Below, piece by piece: positions 51,884 to 62,126 of a stretch of DNA of 64,000 nucleotides. The notes under the pieces are model-generated. The model worked only from the letters and a program-made list of their open reading frames with translations. It had not been told where the DNA came from and did no database searches. The stretch lies in NCBI RefSeq assembly GCF_003050965.1, contig NZ_QAOU01000001.1, forward strand, positions 744,001 to 808,000. Reading direction: 5' to 3'. Source of the DNA: Nitrosospira sp. Nsp2. Its GTDB lineage: Bacteria > Pseudomonadota > Gammaproteobacteria > Burkholderiales > Nitrosomonadaceae. Numbering within the stretch: position 1 is the first letter of the stretch; each line of letters begins with the position of its first letter. The position numbers were made by a program, and so were the translations under genes.

Positions 51884-52393
51884 ATGGAAATCAACGAACA
51901 ACATAATGCCGCCCTGGCTAAAGTGGCTGAAATGGTGGGCGATGCCAGATTCGCGATGTTGACTACCCTGGAAAAAGACGGGGTCTTGCGTAGCCGCCCT
52001 ATGGCGACCATGCAACTCGACGGCGAAGGCAATCTTTGGTTTTTTACATCGCTGTCATCGTCAAAAATTGCGAAAGCGCAGCCGGATCAGCAAGTCAACC
52101 TCTGCTATGTTCGCGCAGATAAACATGATTATCTGTCCGTATCCGGTGCTGCTGAGCTGGTCGATGACAAGGAGAAAATGCAGGCCTTATGGTCTCCTTG
52201 GATCAGACCCTGGTTTCCAAAGGGGCTGGACGATCCAGACCTCGCGTTGCTCAAAGTCAGCATTATGGAAGCCGAATACTGGGATGCGCCTGATAGCGCT
52301 ACCGCGCGTGCATACGGACTTGTCAAAGCGCTTGCGACAGGGGATACCGATGCGCTGGGTGAACATCGCAAGATAGATGTGAAAGAGGAGTAA
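51884..52393 (+). CDS. Pyridoxamine 5'-phosphate oxidase family (general-stress-type) protein
   Basis: A 169-residue FMN-binding split-barrel protein resembling general stress protein 26. Typical stretches are MLTTLEKDGVLRSRPMATMQ, LWFFTSLSSSKIAKAQ and VNLCYVRADKHDYLSVSGAA, followed by EAEYWDAPDSATARAYG. It probably binds a flavin or similar cofactor; physiological role unknown. AGGAG precedes ATG 51884 at seven bases. Isolated gene. Confidence 0.9.
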   Translation: MEINEQHNAALAKVAEMVGDARFAMLTTLEKDGVLRSRPMATMQLDGEGNLWFFTSLSSSKIAKAQPDQQVNLCYVRADKHDYLSVSGAAELVDDKEKMQALWSPWIRPWFPKGLDDPDLALLKVSIMEAEYWDAPDSATARAYGLVKALATGDTDALGEHRKIDVKEE

Positions 52394-53078
52394 TCGGTAC
52401 AGCCTTTTAACAACGTCTCCCGGGCGCCCGGTCAAGACGGGGCGGCAGGAAGTTTCGCCGCTTGCTGCTTCAACTCTCCCGTACATGGATTCTGGCCTTC
52501 TTCATCGCCCATATAGCCGATGCTGATTTTCAGCTCGTTTTTGCTTCGAAGTATATTTAACGGCGTTGCCGATCAAATTTACACATACCTATTCAAGCGT
52601 TGCCAGGTCACCCATCACCTACTGCGGCAAGGACCCGAGGTTTCATGAGACCTGCCGGTCTCTAACCGTCGTTTCGAGCTTCCCGACGATTCTCTGACTA
52701 CCTGGTCCAGGTAGAAGGAGGAAATAAGCAGAAGCACTGGCTGCGGGCATTCAAAATAACCCGGATGCGCTCCCGGTGACAGCGCCGTTTTCAGGTAGGC
52801 GGCCGGAATTTCCACTTTTGACCGATGCTGACTTTGGCGGCAGGTCCGGGGTCGGGTTTTCCGTTTCGGCCCCAGTACTGATTCTGGGGCGGGCCAGGTT
52901 AATGGCTTGAACCGTGAACGGTTTGCGCTCCGGGTGGTCAACTTCGTTTGCCTGTGAGCGCAGCGAAAGAAATTCTATTGTCCAGTACGGCGCATTAACC
53001 GCTACCTTCGTCACCTTTTCTCATCCCGTTGCCCGCCTTGGGCTCACTCTCCACTTCCGCAAGTTCTAGCGGGGACGG
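52394..53078. other. Intergenic stretch, nothing supported
   Basis: About 690 bp before the second histidine kinase. Frames such as 52615-52941 (minus) and 52751-53014 (minus) have no recognisable motifs. Confidence 0.45.
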
Positions 53079-55520
53079 ATGCAAACCTACATTATTGATG
53101 GAAATAACATGGCTCTCTCACCTGCCTTACTATCATGTCGCGGAGAACTGGCATCTCTCATACAGGCATTCGACTGGGCGGCCACGCCGCTGGGGCCAAC
53201 TGAGCAATGGCCTGTCTCTCTTAAGACGATACTAAATGTAGTGCTGGACTCCAACCATCCCATGTTTGTCTGGTGGGGGCCGGATTTAATCCAGTTTTAT
53301 AATGATGCGTATCGAAAGACCCTTGGGCCTGAGCGGCACCCGAGTGCGCTAGGCCAGCCTGGCCGGGAGTGCTGGGAGGAAATCTGGCCCATTATTGGAC
53401 CACAGATCGAATCCATCATGGCCGGCGGTCCACCGACCTGGAATGAAGACCAGCTCGTACCCGTAACGCGGAACGGCACGCGGGAAGATGCCTGGTGGAC
53501 GTACGGCTACAGCCCAATCCGTGACGCTATGGGTGTACGCGGGGTGCTGGTCGTATGCAATGACGTCACCAAAGAACATTTAGCCAACGACGAGCTGAAA
53601 CGTGTGAATGAGCGCCTTGCGGAGGAAATTCTGCGCCGCCGGCATGAAGCCGACCGCCTGAAAGTCTTGTTCCAGCAGGCCCCCGGGTTCATGTGCGTCT
53701 TGCGCGGCCCGCAGCATGTTTTCGAGTTTGCAAACAATGCCTATATGCGACTCGTTGGGCATCGCGAAATTTTGGGTCGACAGGTCCGCGAGGCCATTCC
53801 CGAAGGCGAAGGGCAGGGCTACTTTGAACTTCTCGACGAGGTCTTTACGACTGGGCGGCCTTTCTTTGCAAACGAGGTGCCGCTTTTGCTTCAACGGGGT
53901 TCAGGATTGCCTTTAACGCAATTGTATATCGACTTTGTCTATCAGCCCATCATTGAGTCCGATGGCTCCATCTCAGGTGTATTTGTCGAAGGAGCGGACG
54001 TTACCGAGAAAAAACATGCACAGGACGCACTCCGGGTAAGCCAGGGACGATTAGAGGAGGGAATGTTGGCAGCCCGCATGGTAGTTTGGGACTGGAAACT
54101 GGCTAGCGGAGAGCTGAGCTTTTCTGGAAACGCTTCGGAAATATTTGGCGCCGATTTGGAAAGAGTGGCGCGGCCCTGGGAGTTGCTGCATCCGGAGGAT
54201 CAGTCGGTCATGAAGAATGCGTGCGAGGAGGCAATCGCAGAACGGGGGAAATTTCAAGTCGTGGTACGAATTATTCATCCCCAAAACAGTGGGATTTTTT
54301 GGTCGGATGTCCGCGGAAAAATCATCGTCGACGAGGCAGGCCAAGCCCTTGCGATACGAGGTATCGCCCTGGATGTCACGGAACGCAAACGTGCAGAAGA
54401 AAAGCTGCAGGAAGCCGACCGGCGTAAAGACGAGTTCCTGGCGATGCTGGCGCATGAGCTGCGCAATCCGCTGGCGCCCATCAGGGCAGCGGCCCAACTT
54501 CTAAAGATCGACACTGTTGACGAGCAACGTCTAAGGCAGGCCAGTGAAATTATTGGCCGCCAGGTCGAGCATATCACGAGCCTCGTTGATGACCTGCTCG
54601 ATGTAGCCCGCGTTACTCGTGGGCAGGTATCTCTGGAAAAACATCCGGTGGATATCAGGAGCCTGATATCCGATGCTGTCGAGCAAGCAGGCACGGCAAT
54701 CGAGAGCCGGGGACATCGGCTCGTATTACCTCAGGCGACGGAATCGTTCCAAGTTCTTGGAGATCGCAAGCGGCTGGTGCAGGTGATAGTGAATCTTTTA
54801 GACAATGCTGCCAAATACACTCCGGAGGGCGGGAACATCGTGGTTCACCTCGACGCGCATCGTGAGCAACTGATGCTCGTCGTTCAGGATGATGGGATCG
54901 GCATCGAGCAAGAGCTTCTTCCGCGCGTGTTCGAACTGTTTGCCCAGGCAAGACGCTCTGCCGACCGGTCACAGGGGGGGCTGGGAATCGGTCTTTCTCT
55001 AGTCAAGAGTCTTGTAGAGTCTCACGGGGGCAGCGTAACAGCAGACAGCAAAGGGACTGGTACCGGGACCAAATTTACCGTCTTGCTTCCCCGTTATATT
55101 GAACCGCAAGCTCCTGCCCTTCAAAACGAAGATGTGGCTATTTCTTCGCCGGGTAAAGCACTACGCATAATGATCGTTGATGACAACCAGGATGCGGCGC
55201 TTATGCTGTCCATGTTACTGCAAGCCGCAGGGCACGAGACAGTCATAGAGCACAATCCCTACCGCGCTCTTGAACGAGCACCTCTGGAATTACCGGATGT
55301 ATGCCTGCTTGATATTGGCCTGCCCGACATGGACGGAAATGAACTCGCGCGCCGGCTTCGGTCGATTCAAGCCCTGGCGCAAACGGTCTTGATAGCAATA
55401 ACCGGATATAGCCAGTACGAGGATCGTAAAAATTCACTTGAAGCGGGCTTTAACCATTACCTTGTGAAGCCTGTCAATGTGGAAGAGCTTGTCGCCTTGC
55501 TGGCTGAGCTTCGGACTTAG
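53079..55520 (+). CDS. Hybrid histidine kinase with three PAS-type regions
   Basis: An 813-residue cytoplasmic sensor. PAS-type regions lie at about 35-180 (PMFVWWGPDLIQFYNDAYRK), 196-315 (APGFMCVLRGPQHVFEFANN) and 325-440 (MVVWDWKLASGELSFSG). HisKA follows with His459 (LAMLAHELRNPLAPIRAAAQ), then the ATPase domain (NLLDNAAKYTPEGGN, DDGIGI, GGLGIGLSLVKSL). The receiver has phospho-Asp745 (CLLDIGLPDMDGNELA). No membrane segment, so a cytoplasmic or ligand-based signal is likely. No response regulator is next to it; the Crp/Fnr-type gene downstream is on the opposite strand. Confidence 0.92.
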   Translation: MQTYIIDGNNMALSPALLSCRGELASLIQAFDWAATPLGPTEQWPVSLKTILNVVLDSNHPMFVWWGPDLIQFYNDAYRKTLGPERHPSALGQPGRECWEEIWPIIGPQIESIMAGGPPTWNEDQLVPVTRNGTREDAWWTYGYSPIRDAMGVRGVLVVCNDVTKEHLANDELKRVNERLAEEILRRRHEADRLKVLFQQAPGFMCVLRGPQHVFEFANNAYMRLVGHREILGRQVREAIPEGEGQGYFELLDEVFTTGRPFFANEVPLLLQRGSGLPLTQLYIDFVYQPIIESDGSISGVFVEGADVTEKKHAQDALRVSQGRLEEGMLAARMVVWDWKLASGELSFSGNASEIFGADLERVARPWELLHPEDQSVMKNACEEAIAERGKFQVVVRIIHPQNSGIFWSDVRGKIIVDEAGQALAIRGIALDVTERKRAEEKLQEADRRKDEFLAMLAHELRNPLAPIRAAAQLLKIDTVDEQRLRQASEIIGRQVEHITSLVDDLLDVARVTRGQVSLEKHPVDIRSLISDAVEQAGTAIESRGHRLVLPQATESFQVLGDRKRLVQVIVNLLDNAAKYTPEGGNIVVHLDAHREQLMLVVQDDGIGIEQELLPRVFELFAQARRSADRSQGGLGIGLSLVKSLVESHGGSVTADSKGTGTGTKFTVLLPRYIEPQAPALQNEDVAISSPGKALRIMIVDDNQDAALMLSMLLQAAGHETVIEHNPYRALERAPLELPDVCLLDIGLPDMDGNELARRLRSIQALAQTVLIAITGYSQYEDRKNSLEAGFNHYLVKPVNVEELVALLAELRT

Positions 55521-55625
55521 TGAAGCGTTGGCTCTGCAAGTTCGAAGGAACCAAAGCCAGGCAAGGGGGTAGCCTTACATACATTGATGCCGCCTCTTGT
55601 CGGATCCTGCTTCGATCCCCGAGAT

Positions 55626-56348
55626 TTAATGGTTACAAGCGTCGGCCGGCAGCAGGTTGTTATATTCCTCCCTAAGCATTAAGTAGCCCTCGTGTACTCG
55701 GTCTTCCATCAGCTTTCGATTCACTACCGTGATATGTCCCCGTCGGTATTGTATTGCACCCTCCACCTGTAGCATATGGGCCGCCATGCTCACACTCTCA
55801 CGCCGCACGCCGAGCATCTTGCTTACGAACTCATGAGTCATCGTCATGGAGTCGGTTGGTAAACGGTCCAGAATCATCAGGAAAAAGCAGCATAGTCTTT
55901 GCTCAATCGTCAGGTAGACTTCTAACGCGCTCTGCTCCGTTTGAAGAAGCAAAGTTCGACTGAAACGTAACAACAACTGCTGTAGAGCGCCTCCCGACTC
56001 AAATTCCCTTTTCAAGGCATTTGCTTTAATACGGTACCCATAGCCCGCGCTTTGTACCAGCACGGTGGCCGGGGTGCCATCCCAGCCGAACAGTAAAAAC
56101 ATATCGGTCACTCCTTCATTGCCGGTCATGGAAACGAGTCTGCTGATACCCGACCTAAGCTCGTAGACTCGCGCAGCGATGAAAGTTGTAGGAAAATAAA
56201 GCTGCGTTATCCGGGTGCTTCGTTCGTGGATGACGTAACCCAGGGGCAGGTGGACCAATTCAAGAAATGGTAGTAAACGCCTGTATTCTTCATCGGGTAA
56301 AGCCCCGAGAATCTTGTTTTGCGTTGGGCTCTGTAACAAGTGAGTCAC
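55626..56348 (-). CDS. Crp/Fnr-family transcriptional regulator
   Basis: A 240-residue regulator: an N-terminal cNMP-type barrel (about 20-135: LPLGYVIHERSTRITQLYFP, NEGVTDMFLLFGWDG) and a C-terminal HTH_Crp (about 160-220: MTHEFVSKMLGVRRESVSMA, then EGAIQYRRGHITVVNRKLME). Fe-S Cys of FNR are absent. The ligand is unknown. It starts at GTG 56348 without a good ribosome-binding site. It is convergent with the histidine kinase. Confidence 0.88.
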   Translation of the reverse strand: MTHLLQSPTQNKILGALPDEEYRRLLPFLELVHLPLGYVIHERSTRITQLYFPTTFIAARVYELRSGISRLVSMTGNEGVTDMFLLFGWDGTPATVLVQSAGYGYRIKANALKREFESGGALQQLLLRFSRTLLLQTEQSALEVYLTIEQRLCCFFLMILDRLPTDSMTMTHEFVSKMLGVRRESVSMAAHMLQVEGAIQYRRGHITVVNRKLMEDRVHEGYLMLREEYNNLLPADACNH

Positions 56349-56938
56349 GATGGAAGGTCGATCTTCAAATAATGCAATCCAATGCTGCTCCGGGCTCGTT
56401 CGCGATCAGTTCAAGCGTATCTAATAACCCGTCAATAATATCAAGCGTTAATCGGAGCTACTACTGGACTTCAGTCCAATGGCTACCCCTCCATTAGCCG
56501 ACATATCACTGATAACGCGCAGGCGAACAGCAAGTTCGTGTCGCCAGGACCACCCGTTGCCCTTCCGCATGCTCCAGCATCAAATTGAATCTTTCCAATT
56601 GAATCAAAGTAGACGGCGTGCCCTGTCGCGAGTGCCGAAAAATCCTCCGCTCGTCACGCACTCTTCCCTGTAAGGTTTTACAGTATTCACATCCCTGATC
56701 ACGTGATGTAATCCTCCTACGAACTTCCACTCAGCGATTGCCGGACAGGTTACCTGTTAACGCCATGCCCATCGGGGTCTTTTCCCGGCCAGATTAACGG
56801 CGACGTTTCGCCGAAGATGTGCGACAGGGACAGCCGTTGTAATTGAGGCGTAAGAAAAGCCAATTAAGTAAGGAAGCTGGATGATGATAACCCTTCACCA
56901 GATATCCCAATCGTATAAAACCTGGAAGAGGGGTTCAT
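56349..56938. other. Intergenic stretch before the glycan operon
   Basis: About 590 bp. A 74-codon minus-strand frame (56506-56730) has no known motif. The ribosome-binding site GAGGGG lies just before the next ATG. Promoters for the regulator gene and the glycan operon must be here. Confidence 0.45.
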
Positions 56939-58279
56939 ATGAAAGAACACGTGTGGGAAATCGCTATATGCGGGACCTTCGACGTCCAGAACTACGGAGA
57001 TTTGCTCTTTCCTATCGTTGCCGAGGCAGAATTGACGAAGCGGCTGGGCGCGGTGAAGCTTCACCGATTTTCCTATCACGCTAAATCTACGCCGGAGTGG
57101 CCCTATACCGTTACATCGGTGGCGCAATTGCCCAACCTCGCGATGCGCCTGGACGGTGTCCTCATCGGTGGCGGATTTATTATCCGGTTTGACAAAGACG
57201 TTGCCCCCGCCTATGGTCCGCCAACTCCCGAAATACATCACCCCACCGGGTATTGGCTAACCCCGGCCCTGATTGCCTTGCAGCACGGCATTCCACTGAT
57301 CTGGAATGCACCGGGCATGCATTGCAACATTATCCCCAAATGGGCAGAACCATTAATGAGGCTGGTCCTTCAAAACAGCCGCCACATCCGGGTGCGTGAC
57401 AAACCCTCGCAAGAGGCGCTGACGTATTTTTGCAATGACCCGCAGATAGGGGTGGTGCCCGATACCGCGTTCGGAATTTCCCGAATGGTCAACCCCCAGT
57501 CGTCAGCAGAACTTAAAATTCTGAGGGAGCTTTCGGGATTGACGGGGCCCTACATTATTGTCCAGGCAATCCATTGCATTGCCCCCTTCATTCGCTTCGT
57601 ACAAAAACATCCGCAAATATTTGAAGGCTTACGCGTCCTGCTCCTCCCTGTCGGGCCAGTACTGGGGGATCACGAGGCCGTGATAGAGAGCGGGTTTCCG
57701 AATGCTGTGCGGCTGCCGTCATGGCCACCGCCACTTCTACTTGCAGAGTTAATCAGTCACGCGGAAGCCGTGGTTGGTCACAGCTACCATCTGGCGATCA
57801 CAGCGCTTGCGTGCGGAGTGCCGGTCTTCAGTTCGGCTAACCTTTCGGAGGGCAAATACACGGCCCTGTTGGAGTTTGAAACCATCTTCCCCCTTCCCCG
57901 GGAAAATGAGGATGAACCGCAGTGGTTTTTGTCACGGCTTGGAAAAAGCCGTCCCTCGTCAGCTGCTCTAAAGGCTTTGGCGCAACTCGATGAACATTGG
58001 GATCTCATTGCAAACATTATCAGAGAGGGGAAAGTTCACACTCAACCAATGCTGGGACGATTTTTGCAGGATCTTCCCAATTTACTCGAAGCTGGCACAG
58101 TACAGCCTGTCGCGTCTGTCCCGGATCAGCGTCAAGTTGATCAACTCAAGCGTGACCTGTTTCTCGCTCACTCCCAGATCACGGCGTTATACAGTTCGCG
58201 TTCATTCAGAATCACGGCGCCGCTGCGGCATATCGTTCGCAGGTTAAGCACTTATAAAACAAGGGAATTGGATGATTAA
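56939..58279 (+). CDS. Polysaccharide pyruvyl transferase family protein
   Basis: A 446-residue protein. Its body matches pyruvyl transferases such as CsaB/WcaK: AICGTFDVQNYGDLLFPIVA at the start (nucleotide-like loop), GVLIGGGFIIRF, then a central HSYHLAITALACGVPVFS near the end. It would add a pyruvate ketal to a sugar of an exopolysaccharide. The last 40 residues contain SRSFRITAPLRHIVRRL, similar to a segment at the start of the glycosyltransferase two genes later. GAGGGG lies five bases before ATG 56939. It overlaps the next gene by 8 bp. Confidence 0.82.
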   Translation: MKEHVWEIAICGTFDVQNYGDLLFPIVAEAELTKRLGAVKLHRFSYHAKSTPEWPYTVTSVAQLPNLAMRLDGVLIGGGFIIRFDKDVAPAYGPPTPEIHHPTGYWLTPALIALQHGIPLIWNAPGMHCNIIPKWAEPLMRLVLQNSRHIRVRDKPSQEALTYFCNDPQIGVVPDTAFGISRMVNPQSSAELKILRELSGLTGPYIIVQAIHCIAPFIRFVQKHPQIFEGLRVLLLPVGPVLGDHEAVIESGFPNAVRLPSWPPPLLLAELISHAEAVVGHSYHLAITALACGVPVFSSANLSEGKYTALLEFETIFPLPRENEDEPQWFLSRLGKSRPSSAALKALAQLDEHWDLIANIIREGKVHTQPMLGRFLQDLPNLLEAGTVQPVASVPDQRQVDQLKRDLFLAHSQITALYSSRSFRITAPLRHIVRRLSTYKTRELDD

Positions 58280-58964
58280 TTTCACTGAAATCTCAAGAAA
58301 AGAGCTAAATGTTCAACCTTTTGCCTGGACCGAGATAGGAAATCTCTATTCCCCGGCGAACGCAACCGCGCTGGCATCGTCCTTTCCCTGTGATAACTTC
58401 AAGACAATCGCGGCTTACGGCGGTGAGAAAAGTTATTTTTATGAGGCGCGTGCATTGATCGGGATGGGCTCGAACTCGGTCGCGAATCCAGAGCAGCTAA
58501 GCGGAGCATGGCTGGAGCTTGCACACGATTTGCTCTCTGATAGTTACCGCGAAGCTATGTCCTCACTGACTGGACTTGATCTCAATACCCGGCAGATGGA
58601 GGTCAATGTCTTTCACTACGGGCCAGGAGCTCATCTCGGACCGCACCGTGATCTTCCTGAGAAAATCGCCACGCATGTATTTTATTTCAATGACGAATGG
58701 AATCTCGCAGATGGAGGCTGCCTGGCCATCCTGAATTCATCCGACGCCGCAAATGTCGCGGCACACGTCCTGCCGATTGTCGGAAACTCGGCAGCTTTCA
58801 TACGATCGGAACATTCCTGGCACGAAGTAACGCGCGTCAGGGATGGTTGTAAGCAGTCACGGCGCAGCATGACGGTTACGTTCTATCCCACGAGTTCTAT
58901 AAGTTCGATGTGGCCGCCCGACGAAGTTCCCCAATTACACAGTTACGGGAGCGCCGGTGACTGA
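58272..58964 (+). CDS. 2-oxoglutarate/Fe(II)-dependent oxygenase
   Basis: A 230-residue prolyl-hydroxylase-like oxygenase. The iron triad is visible as His-x-Asp in LGPHRDLPEKI and a distal His (SEHSWHEV); an Arg (QSRRSMTV) is in the 2-oxoglutarate position. Strands such as FHYGPGAHLGPH and HVFYFNDEWNLADGGCLA are typical. Its partner substrate may be an amino acid residue or a glycan/lipid of the operon. Its start overlaps the pyruvyl transferase by 8 bp, and its stop overlaps the next gene by 8 bp, so all are expressed together. Confidence 0.86.
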   Translation: MINFTEISRKELNVQPFAWTEIGNLYSPANATALASSFPCDNFKTIAAYGGEKSYFYEARALIGMGSNSVANPEQLSGAWLELAHDLLSDSYREAMSSLTGLDLNTRQMEVNVFHYGPGAHLGPHRDLPEKIATHVFYFNDEWNLADGGCLAILNSSDAANVAAHVLPIVGNSAAFIRSEHSWHEVTRVRDGCKQSRRSMTVTFYPTSSISSMWPPDEVPQLHSYGSAGD

Positions 58965-61155
58965 TCGGGATTCTCGATTAGCCGAGTGCGAGCCGGCGGT
59001 AATTGAGCGAGATGCGGCCCTGGCGCACCTTGATTTCCTGAAAAATACCCGGTCATGGCGAATCACGAGTCCTTTGCGTTTTCTCATGCGCCTGATGCGA
59101 TGGGGCCTAACGTCGGAAGATCGAAGCCGCATCATGCGATGGTGGAAAGATCGCAACCGGAAGCAGCGCATCGCCGCAAATGTTAAAAGTGATCCCACCG
59201 CACCTGCAAAGGGCGGGCGGGTTCGATCTTTCGCTGACCTGCCTGCTCTGCGTCCCCTGCGTAGTCGTAAACCTGCTGCCGCCGTGAATAACAAATTCGA
59301 CGTTATCTGCTTCGCCAACATCGAATGGTCGGCGCGATTCCAGCGGCCGCAACAAATGATGCGTCAGTTCGCGGAACACGGCTATCGGGTTTTTTACGTC
59401 GTCCCCTCCCGTGTTTCATCGGGTAGGCAGGCTTATAGCGTCAACCAGGTTTTGCCAGGGATATTTGAGGTTGCGCTGTCGAGGCATGCGGTACAGGATT
59501 TTTATACCGAAGGCATGAGCGACGAGAACGTCGACGCCTGCTTGCTATCTCTGGAAAAGATGTCTGAGGCCTTTCGTATCAAGACCGCAATCTCCGTCAT
59601 TCATCTATCATATTGGACACCTCTTGTCTTGCGGCTCAGAATGGATTTGGGATGGCGCATCCAATATGACTGCATGGATGACTGGGTGGATTTCCCGCAT
59701 ATCGGAACAGCATTATTACGGCAGGAGGAGGTGCTTGTAGCGGAGGCCGATCTGATAACCGTCACTGCCTCCGTGTTGAACAAGAAGTGGTCTGCGCATA
59801 ACCCGATTTGTTCGCTAATCAGAAACGGCGTGGACTTTTCATTCTTCACGCGCCACTGCGTTCCAAATAATCTGCTGCCGGAAATCAAGCGACCGATCAT
59901 CGGATTTTATGGCGCGCTGGCAGAATGGGTGGACTATCAACTGCTCGCCGATGTAGCAATGAGGCGACGCGACTGGAATTTCGTGCTCGTCGGAGACATT
60001 TTTGTATCCGATCTCGCGGGGCTTGAATCCATGCCCAACGTGCACTTGATCGGAAGAAAGCCCTATGCCGAGATGCCGCATTACCTTTATCGTTTCGACG
60101 TTTGCCTGATTCCGTTCCGTGTTTACAACGTTACCCACGCGGTTGATCCGGTCAAGTTTTACGAATTTATGAGTGCAGGAAAACCGGTCGTGTCGGTGCC
60201 GCTGGAAGAAATGAAGGTCTATGAAGAATTCGTCTATTTTGCCAATAGTCCCGAAGAATTCATCGAAAAAATTGAACTGGGATTAGATGAGCGAGCGCTT
60301 GAGCTCGTAACAAGCCGTGTAGAGCTTGCCCGCGCAAATGACTGGAAGAACCGGTTCGACGACACGCTCCGCGCCATAACCGATGTATATCCAGGGGTTT
60401 CGATTATCATCGTCACCTACAACAATCTCGAGCTTACGCAGCGATGTGTCGAGAGTGTTTTCCGGAATACAACTTATCCAAACTACGAAGTGATCATCAT
60501 CGACAATGCGTCAGTTGATGACACGCGCAACTATTTGCGCTATCTGGCTCGCAGCAAACCTGCGGTAAAGGTCGTTCTCAATGACGAAAACAGCGGATTC
60601 GCGGCTGCAAATAACCAGGGGTTGCGTATGGCCCAGGGAGATTACCTGGTATTGCTCAATAACGATACCGTAGTGCCGAAGGGATGGGTCGAGCCCATGC
60701 TGCGTCATCTCGATTTGCCGCATGTCGGGCTGGTCGGCCCGGTTACGAATTCGGTCGGCAACGAAGCGAAAATTGAGGTTGAGTATTCAAGCCTGGATCA
60801 GATGGAGGATTTTTCGGATCGCTATACGGCGCAACATCGCGGTCATGTCTTCGATATATCCATGTTGGCCATGTTTTGCATAGCGATGCGTCGCGAAGTA
60901 TTTGAAAAAATCGGTTTTCTCGATGAAAAATTTGGTGTCGGGATGTTCGAGGACGACGACTATAGCCGCCGCGCCCACAATCTGGGGTACAGAACCGTGT
61001 GCGCCGAAGATGCGTTCGTTCATCACTATGGCCAAGCGTCATTCAAGAAGCTTATTGCCAGCGGCAAATATCAGGAATTGTGGGACAGAAACCAGGCCTA
61101 TTTCGAAAGCAAATGGGGCGCATGGAAGCCGCACCTGCAACGCGGGAGCCATTGA
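58957..61155 (+). CDS. Two-domain glycosyltransferase (GT-B plus GT2)
   Basis: A 732-residue protein. A short N-terminal helix with LKNTRSWRITSPLRFLMRLM precedes a GT-B-like domain (about 115-465: IGFYGALAEWVDYQLLADVA, HAVDPVKFYEFMSAGKPVVS). A GT2 domain follows (about 478-732: VSIIIVTYNNLELTQRCVES, IIDNASVDDTRNYL, LLNNDTVVPKGWVEPML, MFEDDDYSRRAH). It would transfer two sugars, or one domain may be regulatory. No signal or membrane segment. GTG 58957 overlaps the upstream stop; the methyltransferase gene starts at its own stop (TGATG). Confidence 0.86.
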   Translation: MTDRDSRLAECEPAVIERDAALAHLDFLKNTRSWRITSPLRFLMRLMRWGLTSEDRSRIMRWWKDRNRKQRIAANVKSDPTAPAKGGRVRSFADLPALRPLRSRKPAAAVNNKFDVICFANIEWSARFQRPQQMMRQFAEHGYRVFYVVPSRVSSGRQAYSVNQVLPGIFEVALSRHAVQDFYTEGMSDENVDACLLSLEKMSEAFRIKTAISVIHLSYWTPLVLRLRMDLGWRIQYDCMDDWVDFPHIGTALLRQEEVLVAEADLITVTASVLNKKWSAHNPICSLIRNGVDFSFFTRHCVPNNLLPEIKRPIIGFYGALAEWVDYQLLADVAMRRRDWNFVLVGDIFVSDLAGLESMPNVHLIGRKPYAEMPHYLYRFDVCLIPFRVYNVTHAVDPVKFYEFMSAGKPVVSVPLEEMKVYEEFVYFANSPEEFIEKIELGLDERALELVTSRVELARANDWKNRFDDTLRAITDVYPGVSIIIVTYNNLELTQRCVESVFRNTTYPNYEVIIIDNASVDDTRNYLRYLARSKPAVKVVLNDENSGFAAANNQGLRMAQGDYLVLLNNDTVVPKGWVEPMLRHLDLPHVGLVGPVTNSVGNEAKIEVEYSSLDQMEDFSDRYTAQHRGHVFDISMLAMFCIAMRREVFEKIGFLDEKFGVGMFEDDDYSRRAHNLGYRTVCAEDAFVHHYGQASFKKLIASGKYQELWDRNQAYFESKWGAWKPHLQRGSH

Positions 61156-62126
61156 TGCTCAAGAAATTATTCAACCGTTTGGGCGGGCACGCCACTTCGG
61201 CTTACGAAGACCCGAAGGAAATTACCGCGAACCATTGGTCGGAGAATATGGCGGGCTCGGATGCGTTCTCGCCGCAAGTGTACTGGCTGGCGGTACCGGA
61301 GATCCAGAAACGCTTTTGCCAACGGGCCTGCCGCGGAAGTGATTACCCTACATGGGTGGAATACTGTGTCGGCACCTTTCTAAATAGCGATGGCGCGGTA
61401 TTCAATATGTTGAGTATTGGTTGCGGTAGCGGCGCGCTTGAAAGGGATCTGTTCCGGCTCAACGCCTTTCATCACTGCGATGGGATTGATATTGCACCAG
61501 CGGCGATCGAAACCGCGATAAGGGAAGCCGTCGCGATAGGTGCACGATCCATTGATTACCGCGTTGAAGACGTCGAAAAAACAGACCTGCCCGCAGGGCG
61601 ATACGATGCCGTGTGGTTCAATGGATCACTGCACCACATTCGCGAACTGGAAGTGGTGTGCGAACGGGTACGCCGTTCGCTAAAGCCGACCGGCTGGCTG
61701 TTTTTCAATGAATATGTCGGCGCTAATCACTTCGGGTTCGGGCCGCCGCAGGTCGCCGCGATCACGCACGCTTTTGCCCTGATCCCGGAGCGCTATCGCG
61801 TGTCGTTTGCCCGTGGTTCGTTTGGCCAGATTCAGCACGTGGTACCGTTGCCTGACCCAATCGAAGTCGTGCGCACCGATCCTTCGGAAGCAGTGCGTTC
61901 GCAAGACATATTGAATGTCGTGAACGATTACTTCGACATTAAGACGATCAATCCCTGCGGGGGCTCGCTATTGCAGTTTCTTCTGCATGGCATAGCAGGA
62001 AATTTCAGACAGGAAGACCCGCACTCCATGCGCCTACTCCAGATGCTGTTTGACATCGAGGATGGGCTGATCGAATCCGAGGCATTGAAGAGCGACTTTG
62101 TCGTGGTCGCTGCTAAACCACTATAA
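61155..62126 (+). CDS. Class I SAM-dependent methyltransferase
   Basis: A 323-residue methyltransferase: SAM-binding motif I MLSIGCGSGALERDLF, then the acidic motif HCDGIDIAPAAIETAI, and YDAVWFNGSLHHIRELEVVC typical of motif II-III. A leader of about 60 residues and a long C-terminal half (LQFLLHGIAGNFRQEDPHSM) are less conserved. Acceptor unknown; from context a glycan or lipid. The ATG at 61155 overlaps the glycosyltransferase stop. This ends the operon. Confidence 0.87.
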   Translation: MLKKLFNRLGGHATSAYEDPKEITANHWSENMAGSDAFSPQVYWLAVPEIQKRFCQRACRGSDYPTWVEYCVGTFLNSDGAVFNMLSIGCGSGALERDLFRLNAFHHCDGIDIAPAAIETAIREAVAIGARSIDYRVEDVEKTDLPAGRYDAVWFNGSLHHIRELEVVCERVRRSLKPTGWLFFNEYVGANHFGFGPPQVAAITHAFALIPERYRVSFARGSFGQIQHVVPLPDPIEVVRTDPSEAVRSQDILNVVNDYFDIKTINPCGGSLLQFLLHGIAGNFRQEDPHSMRLLQMLFDIEDGLIESEALKSDFVVVAAKPL

